Assembly: GCF_020524325.1 (NCBI RefSeq)
Contig: NZ_JAIVKY010000015.1
Span: forward strand, 1 to 63,127
Reading direction: 5' to 3'
Source of the DNA: Sutcliffiella horikoshii
GTDB taxonomy: Bacteria > Bacillota > Bacilli > Bacillales > Bacillaceae_I
DNA: 63,127 nt
A program made the translations under genes and the position numbers. The first letter of the stretch is position 1; the number at the start of each line of letters is the position of its first letter. The notes below the pieces were generated by a model. It worked only from the letters and a program-made list of their open reading frames with translations, ran no database searches and had not been told where the DNA came from. Below are positions 36,692 through 45,600 of this stretch, piece by piece.

Positions 36692-36777
36692 CTGCCTTTT
36701 AGAAAGAGTGCCACAATTAGGATTGAGACAATTATGCCGCCGACAATCATTAATTCTATTATTTCTGTTGGATGCAT
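36679..36777 (-). CDS. Small membrane peptide (32 aa) overlapping the DUF3139 gene
   Basis: Begins MHPTEIIELMIVGGIIVSIL and continues as a single hydrophobic helix ending in KGRWLW. The ATG at 36777 follows GGGGG by 9 bp. The stop lies 13 bp inside the DUF3139 frame. Read with a one-base shift, the helix would continue into the DUF3139 protein and give it the expected N-terminal anchor, so this may be the 5' half of a frameshifted gene instead of a separate peptide. Confidence 0.5.
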   Translation of the reverse strand: MHPTEIIELMIVGGIIVSILIVALFLKGRWLW

Positions 36778-36810
36778 TAGTTCTATCCCCCTTTACTAAG
36801 CCTCTCCTGT

Positions 36811-37518
36811 CTAAATAGTCATCTTCCAACTTGACAGGGCCAGCCATTTTTCCTGCTCTTTATAATCAGGCGATATTTTTCCGACAAGTCGCCAGAAAGA
36901 GCGGTCGTGATTGAGATGAATCATGTGGCACATTTCGTGTACTACTACATAATCAATTACTTTCATTGGAGCCATCGCCAACTTCCAATTGAACGTTAAC
37001 TGTAATTGGGAATCACAGGTTCCCCATGTAGTCTTACTATCAGATATACGGATAGACCGGGGTTTTACTTTAAAGTTACTTTGATAGGATCTTACACTCT
37101 TCTCCACTATAGCTTTGCATTGCTGGTAATAAAATCTCTTTAAAGCTTGTTTTATCCTTCCGTCCTCCACCTGTTTCACATATACATTCACATGTTTTTC
37201 ATCAAACACGACATAATCTTGTTCAATAGAACTATCTTGATAAACCTTTACAGGATAGGAATTCCCTAAATAAAGAACCCTCTCCTCCTGACTGTATTCC
37301 TTCTCCTGCTGCCCAAGCAGTCTGTCCTTCATCTCCTTTGATTTTTCTTGAATCAGTTCCCACTTTTCCTCCAGCAATTGAATCACTTTTTCATCCTCTG
37401 TACCCTTAGGAGCCTGGACTTCAACAATTTCATAAACGTCCATACGAATGGCAATGGATTTGCGATTTTTGTATTTTATCTCAAAATGGATGGTTTCTCC
37501 TGAATATGTATGTATCAT
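36811..37518 (-). CDS. YgjP/WLM-like (M48-type) metallopeptidase domain protein
   Basis: A 235-residue cytosolic protein of the YgjP-like/DUF45 metal-dependent hydrolase family. The zinc-binding HEMCHMIHLNHDRSFW motif (HExxH plus a third His) lies near 196-211, preceded by DSKTTWGTCDSQLQLTFNWKLA, the usual family core. Length is normal. The ATG at 37518 lies after a weak AGGTGA. Some relatives travel with type I restriction modification systems, but here it adjoins the defence island without being clearly part of it: it lies outside the displaced groEL-end copy. Substrate unknown. Confidence 0.85.
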   Translation of the reverse strand: MIHTYSGETIHFEIKYKNRKSIAIRMDVYEIVEVQAPKGTEDEKVIQLLEEKWELIQEKSKEMKDRLLGQQEKEYSQEERVLYLGNSYPVKVYQDSSIEQDYVVFDEKHVNVYVKQVEDGRIKQALKRFYYQQCKAIVEKSVRSYQSNFKVKPRSIRISDSKTTWGTCDSQLQLTFNWKLAMAPMKVIDYVVVHEMCHMIHLNHDRSFWRLVGKISPDYKEQEKWLALSSWKMTI

Positions 37519-37629
37519 TTTATCACCTTACTTCAATGTACTTTTCTAAGTAATTATATTAAACCTTGCATTTAAAAAGTAGCGGGGATTAACTCCTTAT
37601 TAAGGGAAGCCCAAATAAGCATCTCCACA

Positions 37630-37795
37630 TAACCCAAGAAATGAAAAAAAGCCTCTCATAAGTCAGTGAACTTATGAGAAGCTTACGTTAAAAATACCTC
37701 AATGCTAGTAAGTTGTTAGCAAACCACTCTCACTTTACCAACAAACCCACTCATATTAAGGGTTAAAGGGGAGATTACAACATTCCGTCCCTAAG
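37630..37795 (-). repeat. Second, diverged copy of the groEL 3' end and terminator
   Basis: Aligns along its length with 46441-46600 next to groEL. Shared blocks, plus strand: CAAGAAAT, AAGCCTC, TGAACT(T/C)ATGAGAAGC, CGTTAA, TACCTCAATG, CACTCTCAC, AAGGGTT and, at the end, ATTACA-CATTCCG(T/C)CC. Read on the minus strand, the last block is GGACGGAATGTTGTAA, equivalent to the groEL end GGGCGGAATGATGTAA. The likeness stops abruptly at that point. The hairpin at 37650-37683 (GCTTCTCATAAGT/ACTTATGAGAGGC type) is still a good terminator. Confidence 0.85.
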
Positions 37796-38158
37796 GTAAT
37801 GGTGTGTAATATCTTTAACTTGGAGTGCGTTAAGTAGTATATCAAGGGTTTGTTAAGTTCTGTCTGTAACATCTTTAACGCGAGTTTATTCTTTTTCATT
37901 GGATTGTGTATCAAAATGTTAGCATATTAAATCAGGTAGTAATATGCTGTTGTTCAAATGCACCATCGCTTAGATAATTTTCGCATTTAAAATAGAGGTA
38001 AATAGACAAAGACCCAAGTTTACAGCTTGTTATTTTCATCTAGGAAGCATAAAATTGCAGTATCAATAAATATTTGAATTGTCGAAACCAGATTTTAAAT
38101 GACTTTCAAAAAACAAGTTCTAGTAAACCCTTATCTTCCATATTTATTATCCACTAGC
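37796..38158. other. Island left margin, no gene seen
   Basis: About 360 bp between the displaced groEL end and the HamB stop codon. It contains TATATCAAGGGTTTG (37838-37852), identical to 46563-46577 beside groEL, and two related blocks TAAYATCTTTAAC at about 37807 and 37867. No recombinase gene or remnant was found. Confidence 0.55.
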
Positions 38159-41134
38159 CTACAGTTTCACCATGTTTGCTTTGAATCTACTTGAAGAAAT
38201 CTTAGGAATACTTCGATTTAGGTACTCTTCAATTTCTAATTTATTTCTTTTTAGTAGAATCTCAATATTACTTTTATCTGCTAAATTTAAGCTGCGGAAG
38301 TTACTTCTCAGCCATCTACTTATACTAAATAGGCACATTCTATCTGTAAAACCTAAATCAATTAAGTTACAATGAATTCTACTGTTTACCCCGTATTGTA
38401 TAACCTTACCTAAATCATCAAGATCCTCACTAATTAATATACCTTCTTCGGCTAATTTATTTTTAACAATTGTAATTATATTGGATATAGTCGGATAAAT
38501 AACAGAATCGATAAATATCATTATTTTTAGTAAATCTTCCAATTCAACTTTTATTATTTCTGTAATCTCATAATACCATCTACCATTAATCCAATTGTCT
38601 AAAATGTTTTTTATAACATCTTTAGTAAGGGTTATATTTGTTTTTTCACTAAATTCATCTATATCATACTGAATGTGTTGTAGTTTAAATACTAGTTCTA
38701 GAAAATACTCAATCACATCTTGCGTAAAAGGAAGAGTGACTTCTTTCCATAGCTCATCTTTTAAGTCTATAACTTCTAGTATGTCCTCAAAAATACGGAT
38801 TGAAGCACCACTTTCCTTCAATGTTCTTAATTGCTTTTTATTAAGATAGGGAGTTATTACTTTAGCTCTTAATGCGTAGATATTTTCAAGTGTTTCTTTA
38901 TCTTCTTTATCTGATTGATAGTAAGAGAAGGTTCTACTAATAATGTCTTTTAATATTTCTGCTAAATTCTCATCTGTTACTTCCTCATATAATGAATCTA
39001 TTATTGACTTATCAATAGAGTCTATTAACCTTTTAAATTCTTCATCTTGTGCTTCAATGAGTTCATTAGATAACAACAGCCTTTTATCTCTTAAAGTTAT
39101 AGTAATACCGTTTATTATTTTGTACAAGTAGCCATTGACTGGTTCGATCTGTTCCTCATTTATAACCTCTTTTATATATTGATATTCGCTCGGGTTCACA
39201 GAAATAACAATACCTTCTGTTTCTTGCCCAGCTCTTCCAGCTCTCCCGACAATATTCTTGATGTCTCTCTTCCTAATTGTAACCTTTTTCTCTAAGTTGT
39301 AGTCAAACCTTTTAATAGTATGTAAAACAATAGTCTTAATGGGTAAGTTTACACCTTCAGCAAGTGTGCTAGTACAAATTACTAAAGGAATTATTTTTTC
39401 CCTAATGCACATTTCGATTATTTCACGAACGAATTGGGGTAGGTTTCCATGATGTATAGCAAAACCATAATTTATTGCCTTAGTAAGGATATATTCTTGT
39501 CCAAAAATCTTTTCAAAATATGTCGATATATCATACTCGTCTTGGTTTGAAATAGTTTTTGGACTAAGGAAAGCAAGTAAATCAATTTGTTTTATAACTT
39601 CCTCAGCTAAACCCTTAACTCCATCATCACCCTTTTGTGGAGAATAGATAGCAACAGACCCGTTGTTTAAGGATCGAAGCGCTATAGATACAGCTTTTGA
39701 TTTATATGTTTTATAGTTATAAGTATTCATTCTATTAGTAGTAGGATTTCTAAATTTATAATCTTGATTGACACTTAAAATATTTTCTATGGATGAGTTT
39801 ATCAAATTGTTTTTCTCCGAAAATATTTCTAACGCAAATGTTTTGTTTTGATCAGTTCCTTTTTCAATTAAAAAACCATATGTTAACTGCGTAGGTCTGT
39901 AACTTGATTTGATAATGGTATTTTTATTTCCACCTAACCAATTATTGATATTGTCTAAATTAGGTATTATTGCAGAAATATAAATATATTTTTTTGCTAA
40001 TTGTTCATCATTATTTTTTTTTAATTTTGCTAACAATAATTCGTAACTCAGTCCTCTATGCTCATCATCAAGTAAGTGACCTTCATCACAGATTACCGTA
40101 GAAAATTGTGTATGGAGATTAGGGATATGATTCTCGATAGCCATAAATTTCTCTGGTGTACATATTAATAAGTCTACTTTATCTATTTCAGCCTTTTCAT
40201 CCCTTGTTGGCCTATGACCACCATATAGAGTTTTTACAGTTATCCCCAAGGCACTAAAGTTTTCTCTAAACGAATGATTTAATTCTGATGCTAATGCTCT
40301 AAATGGAGCCAGTAATAATATTTTTCTCTTGTTGTTTATTACTTCATTATAAACTATTATTTCGCATAAAGAAGTCTTACCAGAACTAGTAGGCATTTGA
40401 AGAGAAAATGTATTATCTTGAAGTAAAATTCCTTTTTCCAAAGCTTTTCTTTGAGAAGGGAATAATACCCAGTTCCTTTCAAGCCTATGTGCTATAAAAT
40501 CTCGCCAATTAAAATGGGGGTTAGCTCTAGTTAAACTACTCCAAATATTATTTGAAGTGAATTTTTCAACCAAGGATTTTGCCAATAGTAAAGGAGCGTA
40601 GCGATAAGGATCAGCATTTTCAAGTTCTCTCCTTAATTCCCTTATTAATTCTTCTAAATATAATTGTTGCCCAGTTTCCAAAAATAACTTTAACAAGTTC
40701 ATATATGGATTTTCTATGTGTCTATTAACAGTTAGAAAACCATGTATAAACCTATCAATATCTGAGTCATAATCTTCAGTTTGAAATAGCTTTGATAATA
40801 ATGTTGATGTTGTATAATAATCTGTTAAATAATATAGGGAAGATGCATAAAGTATATTTTCTGCATAATTTACGCCATGAAAAACCCCTCTAGTTTTATC
40901 TATTGAATACATTTCAATACCTTTTGCAATTAAGAGTAATTCATCGTGTTTATCTCTTGATTGGTAAGATTGACTCGTTAATGCTCTGAACATTTTATTA
41001 AATAATGTGATATAAAAATCATCTGTCCTAAGCAAAAAAGGATATTCTTTTTCTTGTCTATCTAATAAGTTTAAGTTTTTAGCATTCTTCCAAGAATTAC
41101 TGTCTATAATCCAATCCATTAATATATTATTCAT
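38159..41134 (-). CDS. hamB: Hachiman-like anti-phage helicase HamB
   Basis: A 991-residue SF2 (Ski2/RecQ-like DExH) helicase. The N-terminal helical region of about 230 residues is followed by Walker A MPTSSGKTSLCE (near 249-260), ICDEGHLLDDEHRG (DEGH box, near 351), the SAIIPN motif and the C-terminal RecA-like lobe with CTSTLAEGVNLP and GRAGRAGQETEG; a long helical C-terminus follows. In Hachiman systems HamB senses damaged or foreign DNA and unleashes the HamA nuclease. It starts right after the hamA stop codon, with GGAGGC inside the hamA end as binding site. AT-rich with frequent ATA and TTA codons, which suggests transfer. Assigned through its partner. Confidence 0.82.
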   Translation of the reverse strand: MNNILMDWIIDSNSWKNAKNLNLLDRQEKEYPFLLRTDDFYITLFNKMFRALTSQSYQSRDKHDELLLIAKGIEMYSIDKTRGVFHGVNYAENILYASSLYYLTDYYTTSTLLSKLFQTEDYDSDIDRFIHGFLTVNRHIENPYMNLLKLFLETGQQLYLEELIRELRRELENADPYRYAPLLLAKSLVEKFTSNNIWSSLTRANPHFNWRDFIAHRLERNWVLFPSQRKALEKGILLQDNTFSLQMPTSSGKTSLCEIIVYNEVINNKRKILLLAPFRALASELNHSFRENFSALGITVKTLYGGHRPTRDEKAEIDKVDLLICTPEKFMAIENHIPNLHTQFSTVICDEGHLLDDEHRGLSYELLLAKLKKNNDEQLAKKYIYISAIIPNLDNINNWLGGNKNTIIKSSYRPTQLTYGFLIEKGTDQNKTFALEIFSEKNNLINSSIENILSVNQDYKFRNPTTNRMNTYNYKTYKSKAVSIALRSLNNGSVAIYSPQKGDDGVKGLAEEVIKQIDLLAFLSPKTISNQDEYDISTYFEKIFGQEYILTKAINYGFAIHHGNLPQFVREIIEMCIREKIIPLVICTSTLAEGVNLPIKTIVLHTIKRFDYNLEKKVTIRKRDIKNIVGRAGRAGQETEGIVISVNPSEYQYIKEVINEEQIEPVNGYLYKIINGITITLRDKRLLLSNELIEAQDEEFKRLIDSIDKSIIDSLYEEVTDENLAEILKDIISRTFSYYQSDKEDKETLENIYALRAKVITPYLNKKQLRTLKESGASIRIFEDILEVIDLKDELWKEVTLPFTQDVIEYFLELVFKLQHIQYDIDEFSEKTNITLTKDVIKNILDNWINGRWYYEITEIIKVELEDLLKIMIFIDSVIYPTISNIITIVKNKLAEEGILISEDLDDLGKVIQYGVNSRIHCNLIDLGFTDRMCLFSISRWLRSNFRSLNLADKSNIEILLKRNKLEIEEYLNRSIPKISSSRFKANMVKL

Positions 41135-42094
41135 CTATGCCTCCATATAGGATGTCAATATTTTCTTATATGTCCCTTCATAAATACCCTTTAAATTCTC
41201 AATAGAAATTATTGTAACATCCGAATAATCCATAAGGTTAAAATGATATAAATCATACAGGTATAGAATTTCATTTTTTTGTTTACAATCACTTTGAACA
41301 ATTTCCTCTCTTTTAACATTATTAAAAGAGAGTTTCCTACTGGTATCATCGTATGATGCTCCGAACCCTTCACATTCTTTCTGAATTTTCTTCCAATCTT
41401 TTTTATACATTTTAACTGATAAGTCTATTTCGCGATTCAATTCGTTCTGTACTATTCCGCTATCAATCACTGCCATCGCTTTAAAATGCTTTTTAAATGG
41501 CCCATATTCAGGATCAATTGAGTTAATAAATCTTTGAATAGATTTTTTTGCATCTAAGTCATTTATTCTTATATATTGTTCTTCTAACCATGAAAGCGTT
41601 ATTGCCATTCTTTTAACATAATCGTCTTTAGAACCATTTATAGCATCCTGTAATGGATGGAATTCCCCCTCAGTTGCTTTAGATTTTATTTCAGCAGAAA
41701 CTACTAAATCTTCATGAGATACTGTTCCTTCATTTTCAAATCCAAATAGTATTACATCAGTTTTTTTCATTGGTTCATTTCGATCAACTTTCCAAAGCCA
41801 TTTCTTTGGACCAAATAAATCAATTTCTTTATACATATCAATAATTAATTGGTAGGTTAATATTTCACTAAATTCTCCAGACATTGTTTTTCCTGGGTCA
41901 GGTATAAAATTTTCTAATATTTTCTCAGCAGGTAACTCGAATTTTTTAATTCTCTCTTCTAAATTGTGGTCATGAATATAACATTTTCTATAATAATCTG
42001 GTAATTTTCCAAGGAGTTTCATTTCATCATCTAATTTTAATATTAGATAGCTGTCTTTTTCTTCTGATGAAAAGTGACACAAAAAATCAGACAT
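41135..42094 (-). CDS. hamA: Hachiman-like nuclease HamA (DUF1837)
   Basis: A 319-residue protein of DUF1837/HamA type. The central region shows a PD-(D/E)xK-like arrangement: GEFSEILTYQLI, then TDVILFGFENEG and the catalytic-type SAEIKSK (ExK) near 162. HamA is held inactive by HamB and degrades DNA when released. The ATG at 42094 was chosen: GGGGGAAGG lies 5 bp upstream; longer frames lack a binding site. The stop codon directly abuts the hamB start, so the two are one transcription unit. Assignment rests on the DUF1837 pattern together with the helicase partner. Confidence 0.8.
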   Translation of the reverse strand: MSDFLCHFSSEEKDSYLILKLDDEMKLLGKLPDYYRKCYIHDHNLEERIKKFELPAEKILENFIPDPGKTMSGEFSEILTYQLIIDMYKEIDLFGPKKWLWKVDRNEPMKKTDVILFGFENEGTVSHEDLVVSAEIKSKATEGEFHPLQDAINGSKDDYVKRMAITLSWLEEQYIRINDLDAKKSIQRFINSIDPEYGPFKKHFKAMAVIDSGIVQNELNREIDLSVKMYKKDWKKIQKECEGFGASYDDTSRKLSFNNVKREEIVQSDCKQKNEILYLYDLYHFNLMDYSDVTIISIENLKGIYEGTYKKILTSYMEA

Positions 42095-42249
42095 AATAAC
42101 CTTCCCCCAGTTACTTTTTTTCCTAAACTCTACCATCAAAAATATTAGAATATATTATTCATTTCAACTCTAATCTCAAGATCTGCATATTAACATGGAT
42201 ACGGTTACACACAAGTTACTTACCTTATCTAAAAAGGCAACTTCTAAAG

Positions 42250-42308
42250 CAAAGGGACGGTTCTGCTTCTTCCTTAGAGTTTAAAGGCAGCGCAGAACCG
42301 TCCCTTTG
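42250..42308. repeat. REP-like hairpin repeat, copy 2
   Basis: A palindrome starting CAAAGGGACGGTTCTGC and ending GCAGAACCGTCCCTTTG, with TTCCTTAGAGTTTAAAGG inside. It is the same element as 36303-36353 and more symmetric. It lies inside the defence island between the Hachiman genes and the SF1 helicase gene. Confidence 0.85.
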
Positions 42309-42637
42309 CTTTATAACAATTGAAGTCATTCTAAATACAATAATCAGGAAGAATTATCTTCATATTACAGACCCTGTAAAGAGAGAAGCATCTGATAAAT
42401 TTGATAATTTTATGGAAAGTGCTTTGTGATAAATTATGGTGAAAGCAAAATTCAATATTTTACTTTCACTTATATAAGACTGTTAAAATACCCTTTCTAT
42501 TGAGCAGTATCCTTGTACTGTACAGAAATTGTAAATTTTTTAAACATTAATTATATTAAGAGATTATGTTTCCGAATACCCTATTGCGCGAGTCATAATT
42601 TGATTTGTCTATGTTTGACCAAGCATATTGAGAAGTC
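42309..42637. other. Spacer between Hachiman genes and SF1 helicase, nothing clear
   Basis: About 330 bp of AT-rich DNA. It must hold the promoter of hamAB (minus strand) and the end of the SF1 helicase transcript, but I see no convincing promoter, terminator or gene. Confidence 0.4.
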
Positions 42638-45600
42638 TTAATGAATAGCTTTCTTATTACTCTCTTTATATCTACACTTAGGAAAGCCTTTGCACCCATA
42701 AAAAACTCCATACTTACTTTTTCGTTCTACAAGCGGTTTTCCGCATTTCGGGCAGTCCTTTGATATGTTTTCCGATAAATTCGCTACCTCTAGCTTCATT
42801 TTCTGTGTTGTAAACTCTATTTTTTTGACTTCAGCAGTTTGAATTGCATGTGCCATAACTGACTCTGTATTTTCAAGACATGATAGCATTGTCATCAAAT
42901 TATCCGATGGTATCTCATTATTAATTGTATCGCGTGCTACTTTCACAGGCTTACAACTCCATACTTCCTTGTCTCCAATAATATATAGACGGTATTTAGC
43001 TCTTGTAGCTGCCACATTCACAATATTTTTATTTACCCAGTTTGCCGCCTTTACAGATGATTTATCGCAACCAAGCAAGAATATAACCTCATCTGTTCCT
43101 TGTCCTTGGAATGTATGAACAGTTCCGATATTTTTATCTTTTAACCATTTGCTTACACGTGGTTCACGTCTATAGAAATCAGATTTGCGTAGTGCATCAA
43201 TCATTCCCTTCTTCACGGATGTGAATGGTGTAATAATAAACAATTTCGGTATATCACTACTGTCTTTCTTGAATTTTTCTTCGAGAAGCTTTAGAACAAT
43301 CTGACCTTGTGACGGTACATAATGGTTCTTTTTGCCGGACTGTTCCTCACCTTTAACATTTATCCAATATGACTTATCCAAGATAAAGGTCTTCACAGCT
43401 TTTTCCTTTGGTGGCGCTGTCTGCTGTTTCATAGTGTCATCATAAGAAAGGTGATTTGATATGCTATACATCGGATCTATACAACGTCTATGTACAGTAA
43501 GCGGACATCCAACCCACTCTTTTTCTTCATCTTCTCCGAGAAAAGTGCCATAGCTATTAATATAATCAGCAAAGCCTTGTACAGATATTTTCTTGTCCTT
43601 ATATGGTGTAAGTAAATCAGATGTAAGAAGACTTTTAATCATGTCTGTTTCTTCCGTCACAACCGGCTCAATTTGCTTAGGATCTCCAACAATTATAGCT
43701 CTACTGCATCGCATCAAAGCTCCAACCGCCATCTGAGGTTGTGCCTGCCCTGCTTCATCCACAATAAGCGTTCCAAGTGTACCCGGACGCTTTATATCAC
43801 GTAAGAAGGTCTGTGCAGACGCAAATGTAGTTGATATAACTGGGGTAATGAGAAATACATTCTGAATCAATGCTGGGAAGGCATCTATTCTGTCTTTCTC
43901 ACTCATACGTTCATCACATTCATCATACATATCCCATGCGATCAAAAGATTGATTACATTTTGCCTAAACGATTTAGAGGAAATTACAAATTCCTTATGA
44001 AGTTTACAAGCATACAAGAACAACTTTTCACGCTCCCTGTTGTAATGCTCTGTAAACCAAGGATTTTTAACCTGTGCCCACGTTGATGCTCTCTCATCAA
44101 GCGATACATATCCATCCATAAAAGATGAATCAATAGGAGTAAGCTTCTCAGCACCTTCGCTATGTCTGCTTAAAAGATTATGATAGCTAGCAATTTTTGA
44201 AAGACCGTCTTTTTGCTTTTTCAAAACTTCGATCTCAATCTTTTTCTCTAATATCAAATTTTCTCGTGTAGAATCTTTCTTCAATCTTCCGAATAATCCC
44301 CTAGGTCTTGATTCCTCAAGTTCCATTACATATGCATAATTTTCTTTTATTTTTCTATCAAGATCATCCTCAGAAATATTCTCATTAGTCAATGGCAAAG
44401 ACTTTGCATAGTCGCACAGGATTTCCAACTCTTTCTCAAGTTCTTTCACAATCTTAAGCTGTCTAAGAAAGCATTCTCTCTGCTCTACATATTTCTTTCG
44501 ATGTTTCTCACGCACATTGTTAAGCTTATAATCGTTAATAAACTTTTTAAGTACAGATACACAGTACTTGTTTATATTAGCACGTTTTCCAAACGGAGCT
44601 GAAACAAGACCCCAGCAGTCATTTCTATTTAAGAGTTTATTAGCATAGCGCGTGAAATAAATATCACGCACTTCTTTTATTTCACCAGATACCTTTATTT
44701 GCTCAATATCTTCTGATTTTTCAACGTCAAACAAATCATGAACTTCATTCAATCCTGACGCCACCGATTCATCATCATCTTTTGAAGGTTCAAGACTCTT
44801 GAGAATGTCATCACTTTTAGGAAGGTCTGCAGTGATATTTTCAACAGCCGAATTATTACATGATGCCACTAACATTCCATATTGATTGATTTTATCATTC
44901 TTCAGCCTAAAATAAGATGGTGCATACTGAAAATATCCCTTACTAACCAACGGTCCCTGTGTAAATGAACACCTCTCATAAGCATCGTCCGGATCTGAAT
45001 GTGCCGCTTCCGCTAACAGCTCAGCTCTTTTTACTATATTGCTAGATACGATTTCTTTGAGAAGTGTTGTCTTTCCAGTGCCAGGAGGACCATTAACAGA
45101 AAATATTTCCGTGTGTGCTTTTTCATCTATCGCAAGATTTACTGCCACCTGTTGCATAAGAGCAGGCATGAATTTAGCAGGCCACTTTCCTAATGGGGCA
45201 TTTTTGATATTAAGGGTATTTTGAAAGAAATTCATCATCTTCTGACGCTCTTCCTTTGGAGAAATAGATATACAATCAGCTGGAATAATTCCTGCAGTTT
45301 TATTATGTGCAGACAAAATATAATTTATCACTTTACGCTCATAATCAGAACCCTCTCCAAATTTTCCTGATTTGATTTCATATATGAGAAAAACGATATC
45401 ATCCAAAAAAAAGCTCTTACCTAAACTTGCATAATCTTCTGGATTTTCGTCTTTATCCTTTGCCTCATCATTCTTGTATCTGTCATAGATAAAGAGTCCT
45501 ATATAATCAGCAGGAAGTTCCGGCGTTATTGTCTTCACATATGAATTATGAATATCTGTAAACACAGAAGGCAATACAGCAAATAACTCCTCTGCTTCCT

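Noticed and set aside
36811-37518. Metallopeptidase as part of the Hachiman island
   Set aside because: It lies on the chromosomal side of the displaced groEL end and has a normal composition; a link to defence is possible but not supported.
37796-38158. Integrase or integrase remnant at the island edge
   Set aside because: No open frame or recognisable recombinase motif on either strand.
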